Made by a program: the position numbers and the translations under genes
Assembly: GCA_020444165.1 (NCBI GenBank)
Contig: JAHLLK010000122.1
Location: 1 to 11,633 of the forward strand
Direction: 5' to 3'
DNA length: 11,633 nt
Source: Deltaproteobacteria bacterium
Lineage (GTDB): Bacteria; Desulfobacterota; Desulfarculia; Desulfarculales; Desulfarculaceae
Shown: in pieces, positions 6,051 through 11,633 of the stretch
Position numbering within the stretch: position 1 is the stretch's first letter
Layout: every line of letters starts with the position of its first letter
Notes under the pieces: model-generated
What the model was told of the DNA's origin: nothing
The model's database searches: none
The model's input: the letters and a program-made list of their open reading frames with translations, nothing else

Positions 6051-6272
6051 CTTTGACACACCGCCGGAGGCGGGTCTGCCGCCGGGCCACGCGTCGAGGG
6101 GTTGTTACCGCACCCCGGGCCGTCGCCCCGGCGTGGGGCGCGGGGGTCCCCGGAGCACCCCGCCCGCCCTCCGCCCCCGGCCATACCCCGGGGTTCCCGC
6201 GGCTGCCGGCCGGCGGGAGCCGCACTCATTCCATGCTTCCAGGGCCGTTTCCCACCGCCCGCGGAGGTGCCC
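6051..6272 (+). promoter_or_regulatory. Long GC-rich structured leader of the oxidoreductase operon
   Basis: No gene is visible here; the open frame in phase with the first gene has proline-rich, non-conserved content. Hairpins include CCGCC-GGA-GGCGG (6061-6073) at the very 5' end, GCGGGG/CCCCGC (6140-6163) with GGA in its loop, and GCGGCT/AGCCGC in the region before the start. The ribosome site GCGGAGG (6261-6267) also carries GGA. Such features can arise by chance in DNA this GC-rich, but a post-transcriptional control element is plausible. I recognise no known riboswitch. Confidence 0.35.
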
Positions 6273-6494
6273 ATGGCCAAAGGCAAAATCACCATAGACC
6301 GCGAAAGGTGCAAGGGCTGTCAGCTATGCATCGCGGTCTGCCCCAAAAAACAAATCAAGGTCAGCGGCGACTTGAACGCCAAAGGCTACTATCCGGCCGA
6401 GTTCTGCGAGGGCGAGGACCAGGAGGGATGCACCGGCTGCTCCCTGTGCGCCCTGGTTTGTCCCGACGTGGCCATCGAGGTGTACCGTGAGTAA
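6273..6494 (+). CDS. 2-oxoacid:ferredoxin oxidoreductase, ferredoxin-like delta subunit (2x[4Fe-4S])
   Basis: This 73-residue protein has two classical [4Fe-4S] motifs. Cys13, 16, 19 and 23 lie in CKGCQLCIAVCP, and Cys53, 56, 59 and 63 in CTGCSLCALVCP. It is the usual delta subunit that carries electrons from the TPP site of 2-oxoacid oxidoreductases to external ferredoxin. The insert between the clusters (about 29-50) has the NAKGYYPAEF style common in such subunits and one additional Cys45. The start at MAKGKIT has GGAGG five bases upstream; upstream in-frame ATGs give a non-conserved proline-rich extension. Its last codons overlap the GTG start of the alpha subunit by 8 bp, so the two are translationally coupled. 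Confidence 0.9.
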   Translation: MAKGKITIDRERCKGCQLCIAVCPKKQIKVSGDLNAKGYYPAEFCEGEDQEGCTGCSLCALVCPDVAIEVYRE

Positions 6495-7590
6495 AAGACT
6501 GATGCGCGGGTCCCACGTGTTGGGCGAGGCGGCGGTGCTCGCCGGCTGCCGTTTTTACTTCGGCTACCCCATCACACCCCAGAACGAAGTGCCCGAGTAC
6601 ATGGCCGGCCGCCTCTTGGAGGTTGGCGGCACCTTTTTGCAGGCCGAGAGTGAGCTGGCCTCCATCAACATGGTCATCGGCGCCTCCATGGCCGGGGCCC
6701 GGGTCATGACCTCTTCCTCCAGCCCGGGCATCAGCCTGAAACAGGAAGGCATCAGCTACCTGGCCGGCCTGGAGCTGCCCGCGGTCATCGCCAACATGAT
6801 GCGCGGCGGCCCCGGCCTGGGCAACATCGCCCCGGCCCAGGGCGACTACTTCCAGGCCACCCGCGGCGGCGGTCACGGCGACTACCGCACCATCGTGCTG
6901 GCCCCGGCCTCGGGCCAGGAACTGTGCGACATGACCTTCCAGGCCTTCGAAATGGCCGACAAATACCGCAACCCCGTGATGATCCTGGGCGACGGCATGA
7001 TGGGCCAGATGATGGAGCCGGTGGAGTTCCCCGAGCCCATCGACCCGGCCAGCCTGCCCACCAAGGACTGGGCGCTCTCCGGCGCCGCCGGCCGGCCCGC
7101 CCGCAACATCCTGAGCCTGCTCTTGAACCCCAAGATCCTGGAAGAGCACAACTACAAGCTGGTCCGGAAATACGAGGCCGTGGAGCGGGAAGAGACCGAC
7201 TGGGAAACCTATCTCATCGAGGACGCCCGGCTGTTGGTGGTGGCCTACGGCACCGCGGCGCGCATCGCCAAGGGCGCCATCAAGCGCGTGCGCGAGAAGG
7301 GGCTCCGGGTGGGGCTGTTCCGGCCCAAAACCCTATGGCCCTTCCCCTATGAGCCCCTCAAGGAAATCTCCCAGGTCATCAAGAGCTACCTGACCTTTGA
7401 AATGTCCACCGGACAGATGGTCGAGGACGTGAAGATGGCGGTGGAAGGCCAGGCCAAGGTCAACTTCTTCGGCCGGCCCGGCGGCGTGGTGCCCACCCCC
7501 GAGGAGGTGGCCCACCAGATCAGCCACTACTATCATGCGGCCCACCTGGACCAGATCAACCAGCCGGGCCGCTTGGGAGAGGCGAGATGA
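6487..7590 (+). CDS. vorB: 2-oxoacid:ferredoxin oxidoreductase alpha subunit, VorB-like
   Basis: This 367-residue subunit holds the pyrimidine-binding half of the TPP site and the domain II region. Diagnostic motifs are [10 protein letters not shown] (25-34), [10 protein letters not shown] (51-60) with the catalytic-region glutamate, [13 protein letters not shown] (76-88) and [19 protein letters not shown] (105-123). This spelling is typical of proteins annotated as the VorB subunit of 3-methyl-2-oxobutanoate (2-ketoisovalerate) ferredoxin oxidoreductase. A 2-oxoglutarate or broader 2-oxoacid specificity cannot be excluded from sequence. The start is GTG ([10 protein letters not shown]), with GAGG six bases upstream. 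The gene overlaps the ferredoxin gene before it and shares ATGA with the beta gene after it. The enzyme acts in the cytoplasm and makes acyl-CoA, CO2 and reduced ferredoxin. Confidence 0.93.
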   Translation: MSKRLMRGSHVLGEAAVLAGCRFYFGYPITPQNEVPEYMAGRLLEVGGTFLQAESELASINMVIGASMAGARVMTSSSSPGISLKQEGISYLAGLELPAVIANMMRGGPGLGNIAPAQGDYFQATRGGGHGDYRTIVLAPASGQELCDMTFQAFEMADKYRNPVMILGDGMMGQMMEPVEFPEPIDPASLPTKDWALSGAAGRPARNILSLLLNPKILEEHNYKLVRKYEAVEREETDWETYLIEDARLLVVAYGTAARIAKGAIKRVREKGLRVGLFRPKTLWPFPYEPLKEISQVIKSYLTFEMSTGQMVEDVKMAVEGQAKVNFFGRPGGVVPTPEEVAHQISHYYHAAHLDQINQPGRLGEAR

Positions 7591-8345
7591 AAAAAGTCTT
7601 CACCGCCCCCAAGAGCCTGAAGCCCAACTACATGCACTATTGCCCCGGCTGCGGTCACTCGGTGATTCACCGCCTGGTGGCCGAGGTCATCGACGAACTG
7701 GGCATTCAGGAAAAGACCATCGGCGTACCCCCGGCCGGCTGCGCGGTCCTGGCCTACAACTACTTTGACGTGGACATGGGCGAGGCCCCCCACGGCCGGG
7801 CCCTGGCCGTGGCCACCGGCCTCAAGCGCGTCTTGCCCGACAAGGTGGTGTTCACCTACCAGGGCGACGGCGACATCGCGGCCATCGGCACGGCCGAGAC
7901 CATCCACGCCGCCAACCGCGGCGAGAACCTCACGGCCATCTTCGTGAACAACGGGGTGTACGGCATGACCGGCGGCCAGATGGCCCCCACCACCATGCCG
8001 GGCCAGGCTTCCACCACCACGCCCGGCGGCCGCGACATCTGCCGCGACGGCGCGCCCCTGGACCTGACCCAGATGCTGGCCGTGGCCAAGGGCAGCGTGT
8101 ACCTGGAGCGGGTGGCCGTGAACACGCCCAAGCACATCCAGCGGGCCAAGAAGGCCATCAAGACCGCTTTCCAGACGCAGTTGGACGGCAAGGGCTTCGC
8201 CCTGGTGGAGGTCCTCTCGACCTGCCCCACCAACTGGAAAATGGAGCCCGTGGCCGCCTGCAAGTGGATCGACGAGGAGATGGTCAAGTACTTCCCCTTG
8301 GGCGTGATCAAGGACGAGACCGGCTACGGAAAGCAGGAAGGGTAG
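7587..8345 (+). CDS. 2-oxoacid:ferredoxin oxidoreductase beta subunit (TPP-binding)
   Basis: This 252-residue subunit binds the pyrophosphate of TPP. The motif GDGD (93-96) followed by NN (121-122) is the TPP/Mg2+ signature, and YGMTGGQ (125-131) follows as in this family. CPGCGH (19-24) and PPAGC (48-52) are the usual N-terminal motifs. Length is normal for the separate beta subunit of the four-subunit enzyme. The Cys ligands of the extra cluster found in pyruvate-type beta subunits are not all evident, which fits the VOR/KOR type, where clusters sit mainly in the delta subunit. It overlaps the alpha gene by 4 bp (ATGA) and is followed nine bases later by the gamma gene. Homologues are variously called VorA or KorB, so I leave the symbol blank. 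Confidence 0.92.
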   Translation: MKKVFTAPKSLKPNYMHYCPGCGHSVIHRLVAEVIDELGIQEKTIGVPPAGCAVLAYNYFDVDMGEAPHGRALAVATGLKRVLPDKVVFTYQGDGDIAAIGTAETIHAANRGENLTAIFVNNGVYGMTGGQMAPTTMPGQASTTTPGGRDICRDGAPLDLTQMLAVAKGSVYLERVAVNTPKHIQRAKKAIKTAFQTQLDGKGFALVEVLSTCPTNWKMEPVAACKWIDEEMVKYFPLGVIKDETGYGKQEG

Positions 8346-8354
8346 GAGGGGAAC

Positions 8355-8915
8355 GTGACAGTCAAGACCATATTCGCCGGATTCGGCGGCCAGGGCGTGC
8401 TCCTGATGGGCTATCTCTGGGCCCTGGCGGCCATGGAAGAGGGCAAGAACGTCACCTACCTGCCCTCCTACGGGGCCGAGGTGCGCGGCGGCACCGCCAA
8501 CTGCACCGTGGTGGTCTCCGAGGAGGAGATCGCCAGCCCCGTGGCCTCCAGCCCCGATTTCCTGGTGGTGATGAACAACCCGAGCCTCATGCGTTTCGCC
8601 AACATGGTGGCCGCGGGCGGCACCATCCTGGCCAACTCCTCCCTGGTGCACGACCGGGTGAACCGTGAAGACCTGGCGGAGGTGCGGCTGGCCGTGAACG
8701 ATCTGGCCCATGAGCTGGGCGAAGACCGCTCGGCCAACGTGGTGATGCTGGGCGCCCTGGCCCAAGTCAGCGGCGCGGTCAGCCTGGACACCTTGAAGGA
8801 GTCCCTGGCCCGGACCGGCTTGGGCAAAAAGCCCCCGGTGCTGGAGCTGAACCGTAAGGCCCTGGAGGTGGGGGCGGAAGCCGCCCGCCGGGTCATGCAA
8901 GGAGAAAAACCATGA
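8355..8915 (+). CDS. 2-oxoacid:ferredoxin oxidoreductase gamma subunit
   Basis: This 186-residue subunit belongs to the pyruvate/ketoisovalerate oxidoreductase catalytic-domain family. It opens with a glycine-rich turn GFGGQG (9-14) and contains YLPSYGAEVRGGTANCTVVVS (about 35-55), both typical of KorC/VorC gamma chains, which contribute to CoA binding. The GTG start at 8355 is supported by AGGAGGGG with proper spacing; no earlier start fits because the beta stop is just upstream. The 3' end overlaps the ACT gene by 4 bp (ATGA). Gamma-gene names differ between organisms, so no symbol is given. Confidence 0.92.
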   Translation: MTVKTIFAGFGGQGVLLMGYLWALAAMEEGKNVTYLPSYGAEVRGGTANCTVVVSEEEIASPVASSPDFLVVMNNPSLMRFANMVAAGGTILANSSLVHDRVNREDLAEVRLAVNDLAHELGEDRSANVVMLGALAQVSGAVSLDTLKESLARTGLGKKPPVLELNRKALEVGAEAARRVMQGEKP

Positions 8916-9346
8916 CCGTCAAACAGCTTACCATCTCCATCCCCAACCAGGCCGGCTCCCTGGCCAACATCAGCGAGCTCCTGGGCGACGCGGGGGTGAA
9001 CATCATCGGCTTCTTCGTCTCCACCAACACCCCCGGCGGCGAAGGCCTCATGCGCTTTGTCTGCGACAATCCGGACAAGGCGGTGAACGTCCTGACCAGC
9101 CAGGGCCTGGAAGTGCGGGTCAAGGACGTCATCGCGGCCGAAACCCCCCACCACGCCGGCGGCCTGTTGGCCGTGCTGAACCCGCTGAAACGGGCCGCGG
9201 TGAACGTGGACTACGTGTACCCCTGCATCCAGACCGGTGAAGTGACCATCCTCATCATCGGAGCGGAAAACGACCTGGACCGGGCCATCGAGTCCCTGAA
9301 AAAGGACTGGATCCGGCTGTACGGCGAAGAGCTTTACGGCATGTAA
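8912..9346 (+). CDS. Tandem ACT-domain protein, putative amino-acid sensor
   Basis: This 144-residue protein consists of two ACT domains in tandem (about 4-66 and 72-136). The first shows the classical pattern: a strand, then N-x-A-G-S-L at 12-17, a helix and the ...GVNIIGF strand. The second has HHAGGLLAVL (80-89) and VNVDYVYPC. There is no enzymatic or DNA-binding domain. ACT domains usually bind amino acids, often branched-chain or aromatic, and regulate partner proteins. As the last gene of a 2-oxoacid oxidoreductase operon, overlapping the gamma gene, it may tie enzyme activity or assembly to amino-acid supply. That role is inference. The ATG has AAGGAG upstream. A strong terminator begins 28 bp past the stop. 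Confidence 0.88.
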   Translation: MTVKQLTISIPNQAGSLANISELLGDAGVNIIGFFVSTNTPGGEGLMRFVCDNPDKAVNVLTSQGLEVRVKDVIAAETPHHAGGLLAVLNPLKRAAVNVDYVYPCIQTGEVTILIIGAENDLDRAIESLKKDWIRLYGEELYGM

Positions 9347-9373
9347 ACCGGCCCCGGCGATAAAAAGAGCCAC

Positions 9374-9425
9374 CGCGCGTCCCCGCTTCTCCGGTCTTCC
9401 GGAGGGGTTGGGGCGCGTGTTTTTT
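9374..9425 (+). terminator. Intrinsic terminator of the oxidoreductase operon
   Basis: The segment 9374-9419 folds into one long imperfect hairpin. The inner CTCCGG-TCTT-CCGGAG (9389-9404) is extended by wobble pairs, then by CCCC/GGGG (9381-9384 with 9410-9413) and the GCGC-rich base with one bulged T. Six Ts (9420-9425) follow directly. It begins 28 bp after the ACT gene stop. An A-run on the left (9362-9366) could let it also stop minus-strand transcripts. Confidence 0.85.
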
Positions 9426-9454
9426 GTGGGAGGGTAAGGACTTGGTGGTGGCAT

Positions 9455-9572
9455 GCGGGCCATGGATGGCCCGCCGGAAGCGAGCCAATCGGAGATTGGC
9501 GAGATTCCGTGAAGTTGCCCGGATTCAATCCGGGCAACTTCCAAGAGCAAAAAGCCAAGGATGGCTTTTTGC
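9455..9572 (+). repeat. Array of four perfect palindromes; possible structured RNA
   Basis: Four perfect inverted repeats lie within 118 bp: GCGGGCCAT-GG-ATGGCCCGC (9455-9474); GCCAATC-GGA-GATTGGC (9484-9500); a 31-bp palindrome with arms GAAGTTGCCCGGATT around one base (9511-9541); and GCAAAAAGCCA-AGGA-TGGCTTTTTGC (9547-9572). Arms are unrelated in sequence, but three of the four have GGA in the loop or centre on the plus strand. There is no open frame. The array is bracketed by near-identical GGGGCG(CG)TGTTTTTTGT motifs (9410-9427 and 9592-9607). It could be a dispersed palindromic repeat cluster or a non-coding RNA of the CsrA-titrating type. I see no clear dedicated promoter. Confidence 0.75.
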
Positions 9573-9626
9573 GACCTGGACTAGACGAGGCGGGGCGTGT
9601 TTTTTGTTTTCGGAGGAAGAGGAAGA

Positions 9627-9753
9627 TGTGGGGGGAGGGACCTTTTTTTGAAAAAAAAGGGCCCCTGCACCCCAGAAAAGCTGCGTTTTTCTGGGGACCC
9701 CACGTCCCTCCCCCCACACCCCCCTCTCCCCAAAAAACTTCATAGTTTGAAGT
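9627..9753 (+). repeat. Copy 2 of the dispersed intergenic repeat, with nested hairpins
   Basis: Perfect 15-bp outer arms (9627-9641 and 9704-9718, TGTGGGGGGAGGGAC and its complement) enclose two smaller hairpins. These are CCTTTTTTT-G-AAAAAAAAGG (9641-9660) and CCCCAGAAAA-GCTGCG-TTTTTCTGGGG (9670-9696), giving a three-arm layout. C-runs, CCCCAAAAAACTTCATAGTTT (about 9728-9748) and a less conserved tail follow, as in copy 1. The second internal hairpin is absent from copies 1 and 3 and looks like an insertion. Five C-runs at 9698-9731 form a G-quadruplex motif on the minus strand. The copy lies 44 bp past the mqnD stop codon. Confidence 0.75.
9732..9753 (-). terminator. Intrinsic terminator of the mqn genes
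   Basis: On the minus strand ACTTCA-AACTA-TGAAGT is followed directly by five or more Ts and then G-runs. It sits 44 bp past the mqnD stop codon and forms the edge of repeat copy 2. The stem is six pairs and A/T-rich, so of moderate strength. The G-quadruplex motif just beyond could help. Confidence 0.6.
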
Positions 9754-9796
9754 GAGTTGGGGAATGGCCAGCCGTGGTAGGTATTACTCGAGCCGG

Positions 9797-10591
9797 CTAC
9801 AAAGCCAGCTCGTCCGCCCGGCGGAACAGCTCGTCCACCGCGGCCCGGCCCTCCGCCCCCAGGTCCAGGGTGTAGTGGTTCACGTACAGCGCGATGTGGC
9901 TCTCCTGCACCGTGGGGTCCATCTCCTGGGCGTGGGCGGCCACGTAGTCCCGGGAGTCCCCGGGGTGGGCAAAGGCGTGGGCCACGCTGGCGGCCAGGGC
10001 CTCTTCCAGCCGGGCGATGCGCGGCTCGCCCAGGTCCCGGCGGGCCGCGATGGCCCCCAGGGGGATGGGGAGCCCGGTGGCCTCCTCCCACCAGCGGCCC
10101 AGGTCCACTACTTCGGTGAGGCCATGGGAGGGGTAGGTGAAGCGGCCCTCGTGGATGATGAGCCCGGCCGCGAAATCCCCGGCCGCCACCCGCTCCATCA
10201 CCCGGCTGAACAGCATGGGCTCCACCAAGGGCGGCCGGCCCAAATACAAGGCCAACAGGAGGTGCGCCGTGGTGAGCCGGCCGGGCGCGGCCACCGTGAC
10301 CCGTCCCAGGTCCCGGGGGTCGAAACCGGGGCGGGCCACCACCAGGGGACCGCAGCCCCGGCCCAAGGCCGCCCCGGCGTTCAGGAGCCGGTAGCGGTCC
10401 CGCACCCGGGCCAGGGCGTGGAAGGAGAGCTTGGTCAGGGGCAGCTCGCCCGTGAGCGCCAGGCGGTTCAGCTCCTCCACGTCGGCCAGGTGCGGCGTCA
10501 CCGCCACCCCGGGCGCCAGGCCGTGCACCAGGGCATGGAAGGCGAACGTGTCGTTGGGACAGGGCGAAAAGCCGAAGGGGATCGTTTCCAT
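9797..10591 (-). CDS. mqnD: 1,4-dihydroxy-6-naphthoate synthase MqnD
   Basis: This 264-residue enzyme of the futalosine pathway converts cyclic dehypoxanthinyl futalosine to 1,4-dihydroxy-6-naphthoate, a menaquinone precursor. Family marks are FGFSPCPNDTFAFHALVHG (6-24), DVEELN (37-42), KLSFHA (54-59), LNAGAALGRGCGPLVV (70-85), APGRLTTAHLLL (102-113), LIIHEGRFTY (144-153) and YVNHYTLDLG (236-245). His147 in IIHE matches the catalytic histidine of characterised MqnD. The fold is of the periplasmic-binding-protein type without a signal peptide, so the protein is cytoplasmic. The ATG has GGAG eight bases upstream. It follows mqnB by 67 bp on the same strand, probably as one operon. The other pathway genes (mqnA, mqnC, mqnE) are not in the window. 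Confidence 0.93.
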   Translation of the reverse strand: METIPFGFSPCPNDTFAFHALVHGLAPGVAVTPHLADVEELNRLALTGELPLTKLSFHALARVRDRYRLLNAGAALGRGCGPLVVARPGFDPRDLGRVTVAAPGRLTTAHLLLALYLGRPPLVEPMLFSRVMERVAAGDFAAGLIIHEGRFTYPSHGLTEVVDLGRWWEEATGLPIPLGAIAARRDLGEPRIARLEEALAASVAHAFAHPGDSRDYVAAHAQEMDPTVQESHIALYVNHYTLDLGAEGRAAVDELFRRADELAL

Positions 10592-10658
10592 GGGCAGGCT
10601 CCCGGCTAGGGGGGAAAGGGGGCGGCAAGGCCGGTCAGGCGGCGCGCAAGTCAGGCGC

Positions 10659-11348
10659 TCAGCTTAGGAGCAGCCGCTGGGGGGCCTCCGCGCCCAGGGG
10701 CACGTCCAGATGGCGGTGCCCAGCCAGGTTGCTCACTCCCCGGAGGGCGGCAAAGGGCTTGGCATAGTGGCGGGCCACCAGGGCCACGGCCGCGCCTTCC
10801 ATCTCCTCCACCACCGCGTCCCAGCGCCGGGCCAGCTCGCCGGCCGTGGCCGGGTCGCCACTGATCTGGTTCACGCAGGCAAAGGGCCCCACGGGAGTGT
10901 CCGGAAAAGCGGCGGCCAGGAGGTCCAACAGGGTGGGGTCCACGGGCAGGCGGTTATAGAGGGGCTCTCCGGCCGGGCCCTGGCCCAGGGGGATGCCCAC
11001 CCGGCGGATGCCGTGCCAGCCGCGGCCGGTGCGGATGCCCAAATCGGCGAACACCGCCTCGCTGGCCAGGGCCGCGTCGCCCGGGGCCAGGCCGCTGGCG
11101 GGCAGAGAGCCGGCGCAGCCCAGGTTCACCACCGCGCCCACCCCGGGCAGCCGCTCCAGCACCGCGGTCACGGCCTGGGCGGCGTTGACCTGGCCCATCC
11201 CGGTGAGGACCAGGCAGGCGGGGCGGCGGCCCAGGGCCGGCCCCAGCCGGCCTTCATAGATGGGCCGGCCGCCCACCTCCCCGGCCGGGGAGAAATGGTC
11301 GAGCAACAGCCGGGCCTCGGCCGGCATGGCCACGGCCAAGAGCCACAT
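10659..11348 (-). CDS. mqnB: Futalosine hydrolase MqnB
   Basis: This 229-residue member of the nucleoside phosphorylase/MTAN superfamily would split futalosine to dehypoxanthine futalosine and hypoxanthine. Visible motifs are the N-terminal strand with Glu11, GMGQVNAA (50-57), VVNLGCAGSL (73-82), CVNQISGD (158-165), EEMEGAAVAL (181-190) and LRGVSN (202-207). RGVSN rather than the SD of ordinary MTA/SAH nucleosidase, together with mqnD next door, points to MqnB. The C-terminus after residue 210 (HRHLDVPLGAEAPQ...) is short. The RD pair I expect after the VSN motif reads RH, so the tail may be diverged, though no frameshift is evident in the other frames. The ATG at 11348 has GAAGGG nine bases upstream, and that site is part of a predicted hairpin. 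Confidence 0.85.
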   Translation of the reverse strand: MWLLAVAMPAEARLLLDHFSPAGEVGGRPIYEGRLGPALGRRPACLVLTGMGQVNAAQAVTAVLERLPGVGAVVNLGCAGSLPASGLAPGDAALASEAVFADLGIRTGRGWHGIRRVGIPLGQGPAGEPLYNRLPVDPTLLDLLAAAFPDTPVGPFACVNQISGDPATAGELARRWDAVVEEMEGAAVALVARHYAKPFAALRGVSNLAGHRHLDVPLGAEAPQRLLLS

Positions 11349-11353
11349 CAGCT

Positions 11354-11381
11354 CGGACCCTTCATGAGACTCAGGGGTCCG
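11354..11381 (-). promoter_or_regulatory. Hairpin that covers the mqnB ribosome site
   Basis: On the minus strand CGGACCC (11375-11381) pairs with GGGTCCG (11354-11360) across a 14-base loop. The GGG of the GAAGGG ribosome site lies inside the stem, five bases before the start codon. This could lower or control translation of mqnB. Seven perfect pairs are seen; the function is inference. Confidence 0.35.
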
Positions 11382-11399
11382 GCTGCGCCAGATGCCCGC

Positions 11400-11480
11400 C
11401 GCCGGCGTTGCGGCCTTCGCTCCAACCTCGACGTAGCTTTGGCTACGCCTCCGGTAGTCGCTTTTCCGTCGCCTTGCCGG
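11400..11480. repeat. Palindromic motif of dispersed-repeat type upstream of mqnB
   Basis: CGTAGC-TTTG-GCTACG (11432-11447) is a perfect stem-loop in a stretch without a gene. Read on the minus strand it is preceded by a GGAGG and followed by GTCGAGG. I have an impression that motifs of this GGCGTAGCC...GCTACG style recur as dispersed repeats in several bacterial groups, but cannot check it here. Between 11349 and 11573 I see no gene. The A/T-rich part (about 11526-11580) probably carries the mqn promoter, but no -35/-10 pair is convincing. Confidence 0.35.
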
Positions 11481-11573
11481 CCAACATCCGGCTGGGCCGG
11501 TCCAGGCGCCAAAACGTGGCCTGCAAAACCAAAAGGCATTAATTTACAAACCATTCCAAGACAATAGCGGAGT

Positions 11574-11633
11574 ATATCAAGTTTTTTGGGGGAAGGGGGG
11601 TGTGGGGGGAAACCCCTTTTTTTTCAAAAAAAG
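11574..11633 (-). repeat. Copy 3 of the dispersed intergenic repeat, inverted, cut by the window end
   Basis: In minus-strand orientation this block shows the same order as copies 1 and 2: CTTTTTTTGAAAAAAAAGGGG, C-runs split by ACA and TT, then CCCCCAAAAAACTTGATA. The plus strand has three G-runs of five to six. The copy continues past position 11633, so its other arm is not seen. Unlike copies 1 and 2 it does not sit at a visible gene end, since the nearest gene (mqnB) starts, rather than stops, on this side. Confidence 0.7.
11604..11624 (+). terminator. Terminator-like hairpin within repeat copy 3
   Basis: GGGG(GG)AAA-CCCC is followed by eight Ts on the plus strand, and then by CAAAAAAAG, which can pair with the T-run. 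It mirrors the candidate at 13-30. No plus-strand gene is visible upstream, so either it serves minus-strand genes beyond the window in another way or its terminator look is incidental to the repeat. Confidence 0.35.

Noticed and set aside
6053..6081. Second TTGACA (6053-6058) as another promoter for the oxidoreductase operon
   Set aside because: No A/T-rich -10 box lies 15-19 bases downstream; the segment there is GC-rich.
7533..8900. 455-codon minus-strand frame opposite the beta and gamma subunit genes
   Set aside because: It is a His/Gly/Val-rich antisense shadow of two well-recognised genes.
9455..9572. CRISPR array
   Set aside because: The repeated units are palindromes of different sequence with irregular spacing. 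There is no constant repeat and there are no cas genes.
9347..9796. Small protein genes in the gap between the ACT gene and mqnD
   Set aside because: Short open frames here run through perfect palindromes and homopolymer runs, lack ribosome sites and have no plausible protein character.
11540..11581. TTGATA-N16-TGGAAT as a promoter for mqnB on the minus strand
   Set aside because: The -10 lacks the key A at its second position and spacing is 16. It is too weak to list as a feature.
1..11633. tRNA, rRNA, transposase, integrase or attachment sites
   Set aside because: I looked for conserved tRNA loops, CCA-type ends and transposase motifs on both strands and saw none.

Overview
The window is GC-rich, densely coded bacterial DNA. 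A four-subunit 2-oxoacid:ferredoxin oxidoreductase operon, two genes of the futalosine route to menaquinone, and a CheA whose N-terminus resembles DUF3369-type receivers suggest an anaerobic, respiring member of the Desulfobacterota (former Deltaproteobacteria). This placement is inferred from gene content and style; there is no rRNA or other marker gene here.

Layout. (1) 137-3341, minus strand: a two-gene chemosensory operon, cheA then cheD. CheA has a degenerate receiver, two phosphotransfer (HPt) domains, a kinase core and a CheW domain. CheD lacks the catalytic cysteine. (2) 3570-4793, minus: a 407-residue protein of unknown function, divergent from (3) 5002-5256, plus: a small conserved-looking hypothetical protein with a winged-helix flavour. 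(4) 5361-5696, minus: a DUF493/YbeD-family protein, convergent with (3), with a hairpin-rich gap between. (5) 5697-6272: a 576-bp non-coding region with back-to-back sigma70-type promoters, a perfect 17-bp palindrome between them, and two long structured leaders. (6) 6273-9346, plus: a tightly coupled operon of ferredoxin-like delta, alpha (VorB-like), beta (TPP-binding), gamma, and a tandem-ACT protein, closed by a strong intrinsic terminator. (7) 9347-9796: 450 bp with no gene, holding that terminator, an array of four perfect palindromes, and a complex repeat with a G-quadruplex motif. (8) 9797-11348, minus: mqnB then mqnD. (9) 11349-11633: leader region, a dispersed-type palindrome and another copy of the complex repeat.

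How the parts work together. The oxidoreductase subunits would oxidise a 2-oxoacid (probably branched-chain, from amino-acid turnover) to an acyl-CoA and reduce ferredoxin, with the ACT protein a plausible amino-acid sensor. MqnB and MqnD supply menaquinone for respiration. The CheA/CheD pair is a signalling module with two apparently dead sub-activities.

The most interesting non-coding observations are: a repeat family with copies at both window ends and in the middle; a palindrome array with GGA in three of four loops, which resembles CsrA-titrating RNAs; GGA hairpins in two leaders; and a shared GGGGAA-N5-TTCCCC site in two divergent intergenic regions. Function for all of these is inference.
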